From positions 3,219,962 through 3,283,961 of the forward strand of contig NZ_CP125669.1 of assembly GCF_030053775.1 (NCBI RefSeq): DNA of 64,000 nucleotides, written 5' to 3'. This DNA is from Acinetobacter corruptisaponis. Lineage in GTDB: Bacteria > Pseudomonadota > Gammaproteobacteria > Pseudomonadales > Moraxellaceae. Made by a program: the position numbers and the translations under genes. The notes under the pieces were generated by a model. The model was not told the origin of the DNA. It saw only the letters and a list, made by a program, of their open reading frames with translations, and did no database searches. Below are positions 36,220 to 47,192 of this stretch, one piece after another. Positions within the stretch are counted from its first letter, which is position 1. Every line of letters begins with the position of its first letter.

Positions 36220-36672
36220 ATGAAAGTTCAGGTTAAAGTATTAGATGCCCGTTTAGGTCAGGAGTGGGCGATGCCTGCTTATGCAACTACAGGTTCAGCA
36301 GGTTTAGATTTACGCGCCTGTTTAGATAAAGCGATTGAGATTGCGGCGGGTGAAACGGTTTTAGTCAAAACTGGTCTGGCCATTTATATTGAAGATCCAA
36401 ACTTTGCGGGCTTGATCTTGCCACGTTCGGGTTTGGGCCATAAGCATGGCATTGTATTGGGCAATTTAGTGGGTTTAATTGATTCGGATTACCAAGGTGA
36501 GTTGATGATTTCTGTATGGAATCGTGGACAAAACACTTTCTGTTTGGAACCAGGTGAACGTTTGGCACAATATGTTTTAGTGCCTGTGGTACAGGCAGAA
36601 TTTGAACAAGTTGAAGAATTTGTTGCAACCGAACGCGGTGCAGGTGGTTTTGGGCATACAGGTAAAAACTAA
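36220..36672 (+). CDS. dut: dUTP diphosphatase
   Basis: Hydrolyses dUTP to dUMP and PPi, keeping uracil out of DNA. 150 residues, homotrimer. The five motifs are present: [52 protein letters not shown] and [11 protein letters not shown] (mobile C-terminal arm). Followed by a long perfect terminator, then the algC-argB pair as in Pseudomonas. Confidence 0.97.
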   Translation: MKVQVKVLDARLGQEWAMPAYATTGSAGLDLRACLDKAIEIAAGETVLVKTGLAIYIEDPNFAGLILPRSGLGHKHGIVLGNLVGLIDSDYQGELMISVWNRGQNTFCLEPGERLAQYVLVPVVQAEFEQVEEFVATERGAGGFGHTGKN

Positions 36673-36753
36673 GTTTACGATTTACTGTAATATTAAAACA
36701 ATATTTCGATGAGTCATGTATATTCTAGATAGAAATGAATAAAGGTAATGAAA

Positions 36754-36788
36754 GTAACGATTAAACCTTTTAATCGTTACTTTTTTTA
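36754..36788 (+). terminator. Terminator after dut
   Basis: GTAACGATTAAA-CCT-TTTAATCGTTAC, perfect 12-base arms with a TTTTTTT tail. Confidence 0.9.
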
Positions 36789-36823
36789 TAATGTATGTTT
36801 TTGACTATTAAGAGGAGTTTTAT

Positions 36824-39156
<2,333 letters not shown>

Positions 39157-39167
39157 GATTTTGCAAA

Positions 39168-39196
39168 TAAAAAGAGGCCTCATGCAGGTCTCTTTT
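39168..39196 (+). terminator. Terminator of argB
   Basis: AAAGAGGCCT-CATGC-AGGTCTCTTT (one G-T pair) and a TTTTTT run. Confidence 0.75.
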
Positions 39197-39279
39197 TTCG
39201 TCATCATCTGTTCATGTTTTATTCATTGAAGTGTCATTGAAGCGATTTAAGGTAACTCTAGTCATAAGGAGCTTTCATT

Positions 39280-40056
39280 ATGCTAGAAAAATTAAATCAG
39301 TATCGTCATACACTGACTTCACCTTTACGCCAGAAACCATCGCAAAACCAGTTTCGTTTTGAGTGGGTGGATAACCTAAAAGAATTACAACAAGTACAAC
39401 GCTTTAGGGCAGCACAGTTTAGCCATCAGTTTGGACTGTCCTTTGAGGATGGTCTGGATCAGGACCTTTATGATTTTGGTTGTGAGCATGCGGTATTACG
39501 TGAAAAATGGACAGGTGAAATTGTTGCCTATACTCGCCTCAAGTTGTTTCAGGGGCATGAAATTGGGCAGAGCTACAGCGCTCAGGAATTTGAAATCATC
39601 CCTCATTTATCCCATTTACCAAACGTTTTGGAAATTGGTCGTACCTGTGTACATCCACAGTTTCGATCTGGCAAGGCATTATCCATGCTGTGGCTGAATC
39701 TTGCCCCTAAAGTGCTTTGGTCGATGCGTGCCAAATATCTCATGGGCTGTGTCAGTATTCATCTGGAGGATAATCTGGCACGTGCCTATTATACTCATCG
39801 CCAGCTTCAGCAATTGACGGATCATCAAAGCATTGACATTCGTTCCAAGCGTGCCTTTGAACCAGAACGTCCTGACTACAGTTTTCCGCAGGATGAAAAG
39901 ATGCCTAAGCTATTTCAAACCTATTTGGGCATGCAGTCCAGACTATCCAAACAGGCCTTTTATGATGAGGATTTTAAATGTCTGGATTATTTTGTATTTC
40001 TGGAAGTGAACAAGATCGCCACCTCATTTGTGATGAATAAAATGGCGCAACGGTAG
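39280..40056 (+). CDS. OlsB-like GNAT family N-acyltransferase
   Basis: 258 residues. The block EIGRTCVHPQFRSG near residue 115-128 is the cofactor-binding region of the PF13444 acyl-ACP-dependent acyltransferases (OlsB, hemolysin-like). N-terminal part QVQRFRAAQFSHQFG is also typical. OlsB makes the lyso form of ornithine lipids in other bacteria, from acyl-ACP and ornithine; the amino-acid substrate cannot be told here, and no olsA-type partner lies beside it. Starts after AAGGAG. Confidence 0.78.
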   Translation: MLEKLNQYRHTLTSPLRQKPSQNQFRFEWVDNLKELQQVQRFRAAQFSHQFGLSFEDGLDQDLYDFGCEHAVLREKWTGEIVAYTRLKLFQGHEIGQSYSAQEFEIIPHLSHLPNVLEIGRTCVHPQFRSGKALSMLWLNLAPKVLWSMRAKYLMGCVSIHLEDNLARAYYTHRQLQQLTDHQSIDIRSKRAFEPERPDYSFPQDEKMPKLFQTYLGMQSRLSKQAFYDEDFKCLDYFVFLEVNKIATSFVMNKMAQR

Positions 40057-40154
40057 GGATTATCACACTTGATTTAATAGTGCGCACATATTCAGATTTA
40101 CAAGGCATCTGAACCTCATGCACAATAGGCATAGATGTTAGCAAGTTAAAAGAT

Positions 40155-41003
40155 ATGTGCCAGCTATTAGGAATGAATTGCGCCACCCCCACAGACATTA
40201 CTTTTTCTTTTCGTGGTTTTTCCCAACGAGCTGGTGTCACGTCTGATCACTGTGATGGTTTTGGGATTGCTTTTTTTGAAGATAAAGCCTGCCGCCTATT
40301 TGTCGATAATCAATCTGCGGTTGAATCGCCAATTGCGGATTTAATTCGCAACTATCCGATTAAGTCCCGCAATGTGATTGCGCATATCCGTAAGGCCACT
40401 CAGGGTAAAATCACCTTGGAAAATTCACATCCGTTTTTACGTGAATTATGGGGCAGGCACTGGATTTTTGCGCATAATGGCGATTTACATGATTTTAATC
40501 CCCAACTCAGTGGTCGTTTTGAACCTGTGGGCAATACCGATAGTGAGCGTGCATTCTGTTACTTGCTGGATCAAATGGTTGAAACATTTGGCTATACCGA
40601 GCCTTGTATCGAAAAAGTCTTTTTCCTGTTAGAACGTATTGCGCCACAGATTGCTGAATTTGGTACGTTCAATTTCTGCCTGTCCAATGGCAAGGCACTG
40701 TTTAGCTATGCAACCACTAAGCTACATTGGCTGGTACGTGAATATCCATTTCAGCATGCCCACCTGATTGATCTGGATGTCGAGGTTGATTTTAGTGAGG
40801 TGACCACACCAGAAGACCGTGTGGCTGTGATTACCACTGAACCTTTAACGCATAATGAAGCCTGGAAAGCGTATCAGCCTGGAGAAATGATCTTGTTTGA
40901 ACATGGTCATCCGATTAAACATGCCTTAACGCAGGTCGAGCGTCTTATTCGGGAAGCTGAAAATCCAGCATTAAAGCGCATAACTAAGGCAGACCAATAT
41001 TAG
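40155..41003 (+). CDS. Class II glutamine amidotransferase (YafJ-like)
   Basis: 282 residues with the Ntn-hydrolase fold. The N-terminal MCQLLGMN gives catalytic Cys2 after Met removal. Further family motifs are CDGFGIAFFED, VIAHIRKAT and FAHNGDL. The protein matches stand-alone YafJ amidotransferases, whose acceptor substrate is not established. Ends two bases before the next gene. Confidence 0.9.
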   Translation: MCQLLGMNCATPTDITFSFRGFSQRAGVTSDHCDGFGIAFFEDKACRLFVDNQSAVESPIADLIRNYPIKSRNVIAHIRKATQGKITLENSHPFLRELWGRHWIFAHNGDLHDFNPQLSGRFEPVGNTDSERAFCYLLDQMVETFGYTEPCIEKVFFLLERIAPQIAEFGTFNFCLSNGKALFSYATTKLHWLVREYPFQHAHLIDLDVEVDFSEVTTPEDRVAVITTEPLTHNEAWKAYQPGEMILFEHGHPIKHALTQVERLIREAENPALKRITKADQY

Positions 41004-41005
41004 GG

Positions 41006-41422
41006 ATGGATAAAAAAGAACTTGTTGCCGCGTTAAGAAATTTAAATTTACCCCTAGATCAATTTATTGTGGTTGGTGGAGGTGTGCTTACTGTTCATGG
41101 GATTCGTGAAACCGAGGACATTGATATTGTGGTAACTCCAGATTTATTTACAATCTTAAGGCAGAGCTGGACTTTGAAAACACGCCCGAATGGTAAACCT
41201 GGATTACATAAAGGATGTGTAGAAGCTTATTTGGATGTAAATTGTGAAACATTTGAAAAAACAACAGAATGGCTATTATTTCATTCAGATATTGTAGAGG
41301 GTATTCATTTTATAGATTTAAAAACACTTGCTGGTTTTAAAGCAGGTTATGGGCGTGAAAAGGATATTTCTGATTTAAAGTTGATAGTACAATACATTGG
41401 AAACCTGAATATTGGGTTTTAA
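41006..41422 (+). CDS. Nucleotidyltransferase-like protein
   Basis: 138 residues. VVGGGVLTVHGIRETEDIDIVV (about 22-43) has the GG...D-x-D core of the MNT/AbiEii nucleotidyltransferase fold; GREKDISDLKLIV near the C-terminus is the usual KDxxD-type end of such proteins. It starts two bases after the amidotransferase stop, with only GGG before the ATG, so translation may be coupled. The gene and the next 200 bases are more AT-rich than their surroundings, a hint of transfer. No HEPN toxin partner is visible beside it. Function unknown. Confidence 0.7.
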   Translation: MDKKELVAALRNLNLPLDQFIVVGGGVLTVHGIRETEDIDIVVTPDLFTILRQSWTLKTRPNGKPGLHKGCVEAYLDVNCETFEKTTEWLLFHSDIVEGIHFIDLKTLAGFKAGYGREKDISDLKLIVQYIGNLNIGF

Positions 41423-41677
41423 TACTAAAGTATAATTTAAAATAATAAAAATTATTTTTATTTCAATAAAATAATGCGGTTAATTTTCTCGTTGGTTAAA
41501 AAATACTTGAGTGTTTTGATCGGTCATAATATTAAATTAAATAGAAAACAATAGGTTAATTATTTTTGAGTGAAAATGTTTAAAATCTGACAAAAATGCT
41601 GTGTTTTTATTTAAAAAAATTGTCGATATGATGTTTTTATTCACTAAATAACGTTGGTTTTCAGGTGGGGTGTGGGG

Positions 41678-42127
41678 ATGAAGTGGTCTGTCGAATATAA
41701 TACTGGAATAGACGTCATTGATGATCAGCATCGTCGTATTCTGGATTATATTAATGAAATTGCTGATTTAAAATATGCCAGTGATCGGGTAAAGATGAAA
41801 GGGATTCTGGATAATATTATTGATTATACCCAGTCACATTTTATCTTTGAGGAAAGCTTGCAGGAAGAGGCAAACTATAAATACCGTATACCACACAAGC
41901 GCGTACATGACTTATTTATCAAGAAAATAGAGTCCTATCGAGAGCGTTTTGAGTTGGGGCATGACATTGACCAGGAACTGCATGAAGTTCTGTCAAAATG
42001 GCTGATTAACCATATTCGCCATGATGATGCGGATTATGTGGGTGCAGTCAAAGAAAATATGATGGGTATCATTAGGGAAAATGAAAAGAAAAAGGGGAAA
42101 AACTGGTTCTCCCGTTTCTTCTCATAA
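41678..42127 (+). CDS. Bacteriohemerythrin
   Basis: 149 residues from the ATG at 41678 (AGGTGGGG upstream). All usual di-iron ligands are present: H18 (DDQHRR), H54 and E58 (SHFIFEES), H73 and H77 (PHKRVH), and H112/D117 (NHIRHDD). Binds O2 reversibly; roles in O2 sensing, iron handling or stress resistance are known for the family. The C-terminal KKKGKNWFSRFFS is basic and amphipathic and could touch the membrane. Stands alone. Confidence 0.88.
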   Translation: MKWSVEYNTGIDVIDDQHRRILDYINEIADLKYASDRVKMKGILDNIIDYTQSHFIFEESLQEEANYKYRIPHKRVHDLFIKKIESYRERFELGHDIDQELHEVLSKWLINHIRHDDADYVGAVKENMMGIIRENEKKKGKNWFSRFFS

Positions 42128-42146
42128 TAATAAGACAATAAAAAAA

Positions 42147-42259
42147 GATCCCTTATGATAAGAAATAATAAGATGAGTAGACATGATAAATAAGGGATCG
42201 AACGAGTAAAATAATAAATGGTGCGCGGCAAATCATCTGAATGGGTGATTTGCTTTTTT
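42147..42259 (+). ncRNA. Paired hairpins after the hemerythrin gene; possible small RNA
   Basis: GATCCCTTAT (42147-42156) and ATAAGGGATC (42190-42199) form a 10-base perfect pair around a 33-base loop. It is followed by GCAAATCATC-TGAATG-GGTGATTTGC (42228-42253) and TTTTTTC, a good terminator. The two could be the end of the hemerythrin transcript or a small RNA of about 110-130 bases. No clear own promoter is seen. Confidence 0.35.
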
Positions 42260-42376
42260 CTTTCGGCATCTTTTGTTTTGATTTTCAAGCTTGAGAAAGG
42301 CAAAATAGATTGAATATTTCATTGTAAGCTCCATAAAGAGCTGCAATGAGTTCAAGGATTTTTCAAGGAATGCATT

Positions 42377-43459
42377 ATGCAGGACACCGCTCTGTCACGC
42401 TGGCTGGCTCCAGTGATGGCGTTTTGCTTATCTTTTGTCATGATTACCACATTGGCCCCTACCGTTGGTATCCAGATTGATCGTCAATTTGACTTCTGGC
42501 TGTTGTGGTTGGGCACCATGTTTGTGTTGGCATTACCCATTGGCTATCTTGAAATTGCTTTAGCAAAGCGTTCACAGACCACAGCATTACAGGCACTTTC
42601 CAGCTTAACACGTGATGCGGATGCCTCACCTAGATGGCGTCTGGTTGGCTGGTTGGCTGTGGTTTTTGTTCCTTTTTTTACAGGTAGTGTTTTAACCACA
42701 GCAACGCATGTGGTAGGTCTGCAACTTGCAGCTGATATGTCCAGCCAAATTATTTTTGCGGTTTTGGCAATCATCGCTGTTGGCCTGTCCTTTATTCCAC
42801 GTTTATTCTTAATTGCACTGACAGCAATTGGTGTGATTAGCGCATTTATCCTTGCCAATGTAATGGGAACCCAGCTACAGGCATGGCACTGGACGGGTGT
42901 CGAGTTTAGGGAATGGGGCAATGCAACTGTTTTGGCTCTGGTGGCCAGTGGTTTAGGCTTGGGTCTATATTGGCAGAGCAGCCTATCTACAATTAAAAAG
43001 CAGGAAAATGCAACTTCAGCCACATTACCGATCTGGATAGCCCAGTTATTTGCCGTGATTGCTTTTGGATTCTTTTCAATTCAGGCCCAGTTTCCAGCTC
43101 TAGCCTGGGTGTTTGCTGCAATCATGTCAGCCGCGTTATTGATTCAATTGGCGAAAGAACAGTTGGCACAACGTCAACTTGTGGTCATTGTGCAGTGGGT
43201 GATTATTGTTGCCGCTATTGCAGTTTGGATCATACCTCAGGTTGAGCAAATCTTTAATGTTTTACTGATGTTATGGGGACTGGTAATTTGCCTGATCTAT
43301 GCCATTTTTGCAGGCTGGATCATGAAGATTAGCCATCTGCGTAAAGCCATGAATTTTAGCAATGAACTGTTTTATAACCTGTGGCGTATTGCCGTGCGTC
43401 TGGTGTTGCCCCTTTCCATTGTGGTTGCGATGGTGGCCGTTATTGGGCAAAGTCTATAA
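42377..43459 (+). CDS. Multi-pass inner-membrane protein, NSS-transporter-like
   Basis: 360 residues with about ten hydrophobic helices. The segment FVLALPIGYLEIALAKRSQTTALQAL (about 49-75) resembles the start of sodium/neurotransmitter-type symporters (PxxxxExxLGK). The whole is shorter than the usual 450-500 residues of that family. Its stop codon shares a base with the ATG of rnfH (TAATG). I am confident it is a membrane protein but only weakly confident in the family. Confidence 0.7.
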   Translation: MQDTALSRWLAPVMAFCLSFVMITTLAPTVGIQIDRQFDFWLLWLGTMFVLALPIGYLEIALAKRSQTTALQALSSLTRDADASPRWRLVGWLAVVFVPFFTGSVLTTATHVVGLQLAADMSSQIIFAVLAIIAVGLSFIPRLFLIALTAIGVISAFILANVMGTQLQAWHWTGVEFREWGNATVLALVASGLGLGLYWQSSLSTIKKQENATSATLPIWIAQLFAVIAFGFFSIQAQFPALAWVFAAIMSAALLIQLAKEQLAQRQLVVIVQWVIIVAAIAVWIIPQVEQIFNVLLMLWGLVICLIYAIFAGWIMKISHLRKAMNFSNELFYNLWRIAVRLVLPLSIVVAMVAVIGQSL

Positions 43460-43782
43460 TGGAACAGTGCAAACAAGTCTGGGTTGCCTTTGCCAGCCCT
43501 GAGCAGCAATTTCATATCGCCGTTGCCTTTATTGATGGCATGACTGCATTGCAGGCAATCCAGAACAGTGGCTTGGCTGATCAGGTCTGTTTACCTGAAC
43601 CTTTGCAGTTGGGAGTTTTTGGTTCAAGAATTGAGGCTGAAACAATATTGCAGGCGGGGGACCGTGTTGAGGTCTATCGGGCTTTAACCATTAATCCCAA
43701 GGATATTCGACGTAAGCGAGCTGCAAAGAATCCAGTTGGTCGATTTGTAAAGGGTAATCGTTTTAGGCCATCACAGTCATAA
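43459..43782 (+). CDS. rnfH: RnfH family protein (UPF0125)
   Basis: 107 residues. A ubiquitin-like small protein: VWVAFASPEQQFHIAVAFIDGMTALQAIQNSGL, then LGVFGSRIEAETILQAGDRVEVYRAL, which are the conserved regions. C-terminal tail basic (RRKRAAKNPVGRF). Its start overlaps the preceding stop, so coupled. Placed next to bamE as in many gammaproteobacteria. Biological role is not settled. Confidence 0.88.
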   Translation: MEQCKQVWVAFASPEQQFHIAVAFIDGMTALQAIQNSGLADQVCLPEPLQLGVFGSRIEAETILQAGDRVEVYRALTINPKDIRRKRAAKNPVGRFVKGNRFRPSQS

Positions 43783-43784
43783 AT

Positions 43785-43820
43785 AAAACCCCTCACGAAT
43801 GCTTCGATGAGGGGTTTTAT
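43785..43820. terminator. Bidirectional terminator between rnfH and bamE
   Basis: AAAACCCCTCACGAA pairs with TTCGATGAGGGGTTTT (one bulged A), with A/T tails on both sides. Confidence 0.88.
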
Positions 43821-43835
43821 TTTATGGGAAAGCGG

Positions 43836-44234
43836 TTATAGTGGGGGCGCAGTCAAAATGGCTTCTTTTGATGCTGGTAAACCAGGTTGTGATTCAGGGA
43901 TGGTATCCAGGCCCTCAATACGTTGTACATTACCATTTTCGTCAAAGTAAACTTTTAAATGTTGACCATGGGCTGCTGGTATTTTTGCTTTTTTTGCATA
44001 GGTACCTGGTATATAGTTGTAAATGTAGTCCCAGCGCTGTGGATTTAAAGGATCTGTCACAGTTGGACTACCCAGCAAGAAACGGACTTGCTGAAAGCTC
44101 ATGCCGACCTGTACTTGAGATGCCTGTGCCTTGGTTAAGGGTGTTCCCTGTGGAATATCAACTTTATAAACACCAAAGACTGAACAACCGCTAAGTACTG
44201 AAGTGACGAACAACGCCAGCATGATTTTTTGCAT
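43836..44234 (-). CDS. bamE: Outer membrane protein assembly factor BamE (SmpA)
   Basis: 132 residues. Lipoprotein with lipobox LSGC (C17) and a domain of the BamE type: QVQVGMSFQQVRFLLGSPTVTDPLNPQRWDYIY (about 40-72). Part of the BAM complex that inserts beta-barrel proteins in the outer membrane. Divergent from fur, as in several Pseudomonadales. Confidence 0.94.
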   Translation of the reverse strand: MQKIMLALFVTSVLSGCSVFGVYKVDIPQGTPLTKAQASQVQVGMSFQQVRFLLGSPTVTDPLNPQRWDYIYNYIPGTYAKKAKIPAAHGQHLKVYFDENGNVQRIEGLDTIPESQPGLPASKEAILTAPPL

Positions 44235-44345
44235 TTTGCTACACTATCCTGATAAATGATGATGCATTTGATTCAAGGATAGATCATACTGCATCTAAAC
44301 TCTATTGCCTATTCCAACTTAAGATTTGTTGAGAGACCTTTTTTC

Positions 44346-44783
44346 ATGCCTATTTCCAACCAAGACTTACGTAAAGCTGGACTTAAAGTCACCCTTCCTC
44401 GTATTAAGATTTTGGAATTATTAGAAAATTCAAAGCAACACCATTTAAGTGCGGAAGATATTTATAAAACACTGCTAGAGCAAGGTGAAGATGTTGGCCT
44501 AGCAACAGTTTACCGTGTGTTAACACAATTTGAAGCTGCTGGAATCATTCAGCGTCACCATTTTGAAAACAATCACTCTGTTTTTGAAATTATGCAGGAA
44601 GATCACCACGACCACCTGGTATGCTTGAACTGCAACAAAGTCGTTGAATTTACGAATGATGTGATTGAAAAAGAACAACATTCAGTTGCAGATCAGCATG
44701 GTTTTGCCTTAACTGGCCATTCGCTGAATTTGTATGGTTATTGTAGTGATGCTGAATGTCAGGAAGCTTTTCGTAAGAAATAA
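44346..44783 (+). CDS. fur: Ferric uptake regulator
   Basis: 145 residues. N-terminal winged helix (DLRKAGLKVTLPRIKILELLE; recognition region VGLATVYRVLTQFEAAGI) and C-terminal metal domain with EDHHDHLVCLNCNKVVEF (regulatory His and the first CxxC) and a second CSDAEC pair. Represses iron-uptake genes when Fe2+ is plentiful. The upstream GATAAATGATGATGCATTTG region may be a poor Fur site for self-control. A Fur-box gene lies 37 kb away in this window. Confidence 0.97.
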   Translation: MPISNQDLRKAGLKVTLPRIKILELLENSKQHHLSAEDIYKTLLEQGEDVGLATVYRVLTQFEAAGIIQRHHFENNHSVFEIMQEDHHDHLVCLNCNKVVEFTNDVIEKEQHSVADQHGFALTGHSLNLYGYCSDAECQEAFRKK

Positions 44784-44830
44784 GTGTTCAAGCTTGTAAA
44801 GTTTCTTCAATTAACCAAAATTGAACAAAT

Positions 44831-44867
44831 AAAAAAGAGAAAGTTGTGAGCAACTTTCTCTTTTTTA
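44831..44867. terminator. Bidirectional terminator between fur and pilU
   Basis: AAAAAAGAGAAAGTTG-TGAG-CAACTTTCTCTTTTTT: perfect 16-base arms. Confidence 0.92.
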
Positions 44868-44884
44868 ATGGATTAAAAAATCGC

Positions 44885-46003
44885 TTATTGACCATCAAAG
44901 GTAATATTTTTGCTGGCACTGAGTAATTGGTCTGCACCTTCTTCTGAAAGTTTGATGGTGAGACGTAAATCGTTTGGCGAGTCTGCATGTTTAAGTGCAT
45001 CTTTGTAGGTGATTTCACCTGCCTTATAAAGGTCAAATAAGGCTTGGTCAAAGGTCTGCATACCGAGTTCGCGTGAACGCTTCATGACATCTTTAATCTC
45101 ATGAATTTCGCCCTTACGAATATAATCTGCCAATAATGGTGTATTGATCAAAATTTCAATGGCAGCACGGCGTGAATTACCGTCAGGGGTTGGAATAAGT
45201 TGTTGTGCGACCATTGCTCTCATATTCAGCGACAAGTCCATATAAAGCTGGCTATGGCGATCTGCCTCAAAGAAGTGAATGATACGGTCCAGTGCCTGGT
45301 TGGCGTTGTTGGCATGTAGGGTGGCTAATACCAAGTGACCTGTTTCCGCAAAGGCAATGGCATAGTCCATGGTTTCACGGGAACGAATCTCACCAATCAG
45401 GATGACATCAGGTGCCTGACGTAAGGTATTCTTCAATGCGATTTCAAATGAGTCAGTATCAATACCCACTTCGCGCTGGGTGATGATACAGCCCGCATGT
45501 TGGTGTACAAATTCAATTGGGTCCTCGATGGTAATGATGTGACCTTTTGAATTGTGGTTGCGATAGCTAATCATGGAGGCCAAAGAGGTGGATTTACCTG
45601 TACCTGTTGCACCCACAAAGATAATGATGCCACGCTTGGTCATGGCAAGTTCTTTGAGCACTTCTGGTAGTTTCAGGTCTTCCATGCTTGGAATATGCGT
45701 TTCAATTTTACGCAGGATCATCCCAGGCATATCACGTTGTTGAAATGCGCTGACACGGAAGCGTGCTGTTTTTTCACGGTTGGTGATGGCAAAGTTACAT
45801 TCACGTGTATCGGCAAATTCTTTACGTTGCTTGTCAGTCATCACTGAGTTGATCAGTTGACCGACAATTTCACCCGATAACTTCGTTTTGGCAACAGGCA
45901 CAATTTGCCCGTTAATTTTCATCGACGGTTCAACATCTGCGGTGACAAACAAGTCCGATGCATTTTGTTGAATCATCAGATTAAGTAAATCATTAAAATC
46001 CAT
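44885..46003 (-). CDS. pilU: Type IV pilus retraction ATPase PilU
   Basis: 372 residues; PilT-like hexameric ATPase that helps PilT to retract pili for twitching and DNA uptake. Walker A FVGATGTGKSTSLASM (about 128-143), Asp box and Walker B ILIGEIRSRETMDYAI, and the His box. Its C-terminal IPTPDGNSRRAAIEILINTPLLADYIRKGE replaces the AIRNLVRE motif of PilT, which marks it as PilU. 25 bases after pilT. Confidence 0.95.
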   Translation of the reverse strand: MDFNDLLNLMIQQNASDLFVTADVEPSMKINGQIVPVAKTKLSGEIVGQLINSVMTDKQRKEFADTRECNFAITNREKTARFRVSAFQQRDMPGMILRKIETHIPSMEDLKLPEVLKELAMTKRGIIIFVGATGTGKSTSLASMISYRNHNSKGHIITIEDPIEFVHQHAGCIITQREVGIDTDSFEIALKNTLRQAPDVILIGEIRSRETMDYAIAFAETGHLVLATLHANNANQALDRIIHFFEADRHSQLYMDLSLNMRAMVAQQLIPTPDGNSRRAAIEILINTPLLADYIRKGEIHEIKDVMKRSRELGMQTFDQALFDLYKAGEITYKDALKHADSPNDLRLTIKLSEEGADQLLSASKNITFDGQ

Positions 46004-46028
46004 GCTATTTCTCTAATTCATTTTATTC

Positions 46029-47066
46029 TTATAGGAATGATTCTGGCTGTTTTGCTGCGGTACGGGCAGTTTGAGTATTGATAATACCCTTGGATACAAG
46101 TGTTTTCAGACTTTGATCCAGTGTGGTCATACCATAGTTTGCACCTGTCTGAATTGCAGAGTACATTTGGGCAACCTTGTTCTCACGGACAAGGTTACGA
46201 ATTGCAGGAATACCAATCATGATCTCGTGCGCTGCAACACGACCGCCACCATTCTTTTTCAAGAGTGTTTGTGAAATTACGGCTTGTAATGATTCTGACA
46301 ACATGGCACGCACCATGTCTTTTTCTTCAGCAGGGAATACGTCAATCACACGGTCAATGGTTTTTGCCGCAGAGGTGGTATGTAGTGTACCAAACACCAA
46401 GTGACCCGTTTCCGCAGCAGTCAATGCCAGACGAATGGTTTCCAGGTCACGCATCTCACCAACCAGGATAATGTCAGGGTCTTCACGCAGTGCTGAACGC
46501 AGTGCTTCATTGAAGCCATGTGTATCACGGTGCACTTCACGCTGGTTGATCAGGCATTTTTTAGACTGGTGTACAAATTCGATTGGGTCTTCGACCGTTA
46601 AAATGTGGTCATAACGGTTTTCGTTAATATAGTCGATCATCGCAGCAAGTGTGGTTGACTTACCAGAACCTGTCGGTCCTGTTACCAGTACAATCCCGCG
46701 TGGATAATCACAGATTTCCTTGAAGATTGAACCAAGGCCAAGGTCTTCCATGGTCAAAACCTTTGATGGAATGGTACGGAACACCGCACCAGCACCACGG
46801 TTCTGGTTAAATGCGTTCACACGGAAACGGGCAATGTTGGGAACTTCAAATGAAAAGTCTGTTTCCAGCTTTTCTTCATAGTCACGACGTTGTTTATCGT
46901 TCATGATGTCATACACCAGACGGTGTACATCTTTATGCTCAAGTGCTGGCAAGTTGATTCGGCGAACTTCACCATCCACACGAATCATAGGAGGCATACC
47001 CGCTGAAAGGTGTAAATCCGAAGCACCGTTTTTGACTGAAAAGGCGAGTAGTTCTGTAATATCCAT
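46029..47066 (-). CDS. pilT: Type IV pilus retraction ATPase PilT
   Basis: 345 residues from the ATG at 47066 (GGGGAAATT upstream). The N-terminus is MDITELLAFSVKNGASDLHLSAGMPP, Walker A is TGPTGSGKSTTLAA (about 128-141), and the PilT-specific PAIRNLVRENKVAQM stretch lies near residue 286. Motor that pulls pili back. An upstream in-frame ATG at 47087 would add 7 residues. The divergent yggS gene is the usual neighbour. Confidence 0.97.
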   Translation of the reverse strand: MDITELLAFSVKNGASDLHLSAGMPPMIRVDGEVRRINLPALEHKDVHRLVYDIMNDKQRRDYEEKLETDFSFEVPNIARFRVNAFNQNRGAGAVFRTIPSKVLTMEDLGLGSIFKEICDYPRGIVLVTGPTGSGKSTTLAAMIDYINENRYDHILTVEDPIEFVHQSKKCLINQREVHRDTHGFNEALRSALREDPDIILVGEMRDLETIRLALTAAETGHLVFGTLHTTSAAKTIDRVIDVFPAEEKDMVRAMLSESLQAVISQTLLKKNGGGRVAAHEIMIGIPAIRNLVRENKVAQMYSAIQTGANYGMTTLDQSLKTLVSKGIINTQTARTAAKQPESFL

Positions 47067-47192
47067 AATTTCCCCGAAACAAACCAAAATGTCTCATTAT
47101 TTTGTAGAATAATATACGGCTTTCATTCAGGCTTACCAACACCCTGAGTCCTATCAATGTAAAAAAAGATTTTACAAGTGAGAACTGTGTCA

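Noticed and set aside
44235..44345. Strong Fur box upstream of fur
   Set aside because: The sequence GATAAATGATGATGCATTTG matches the consensus poorly in any phase; self-control is only possible, not shown.
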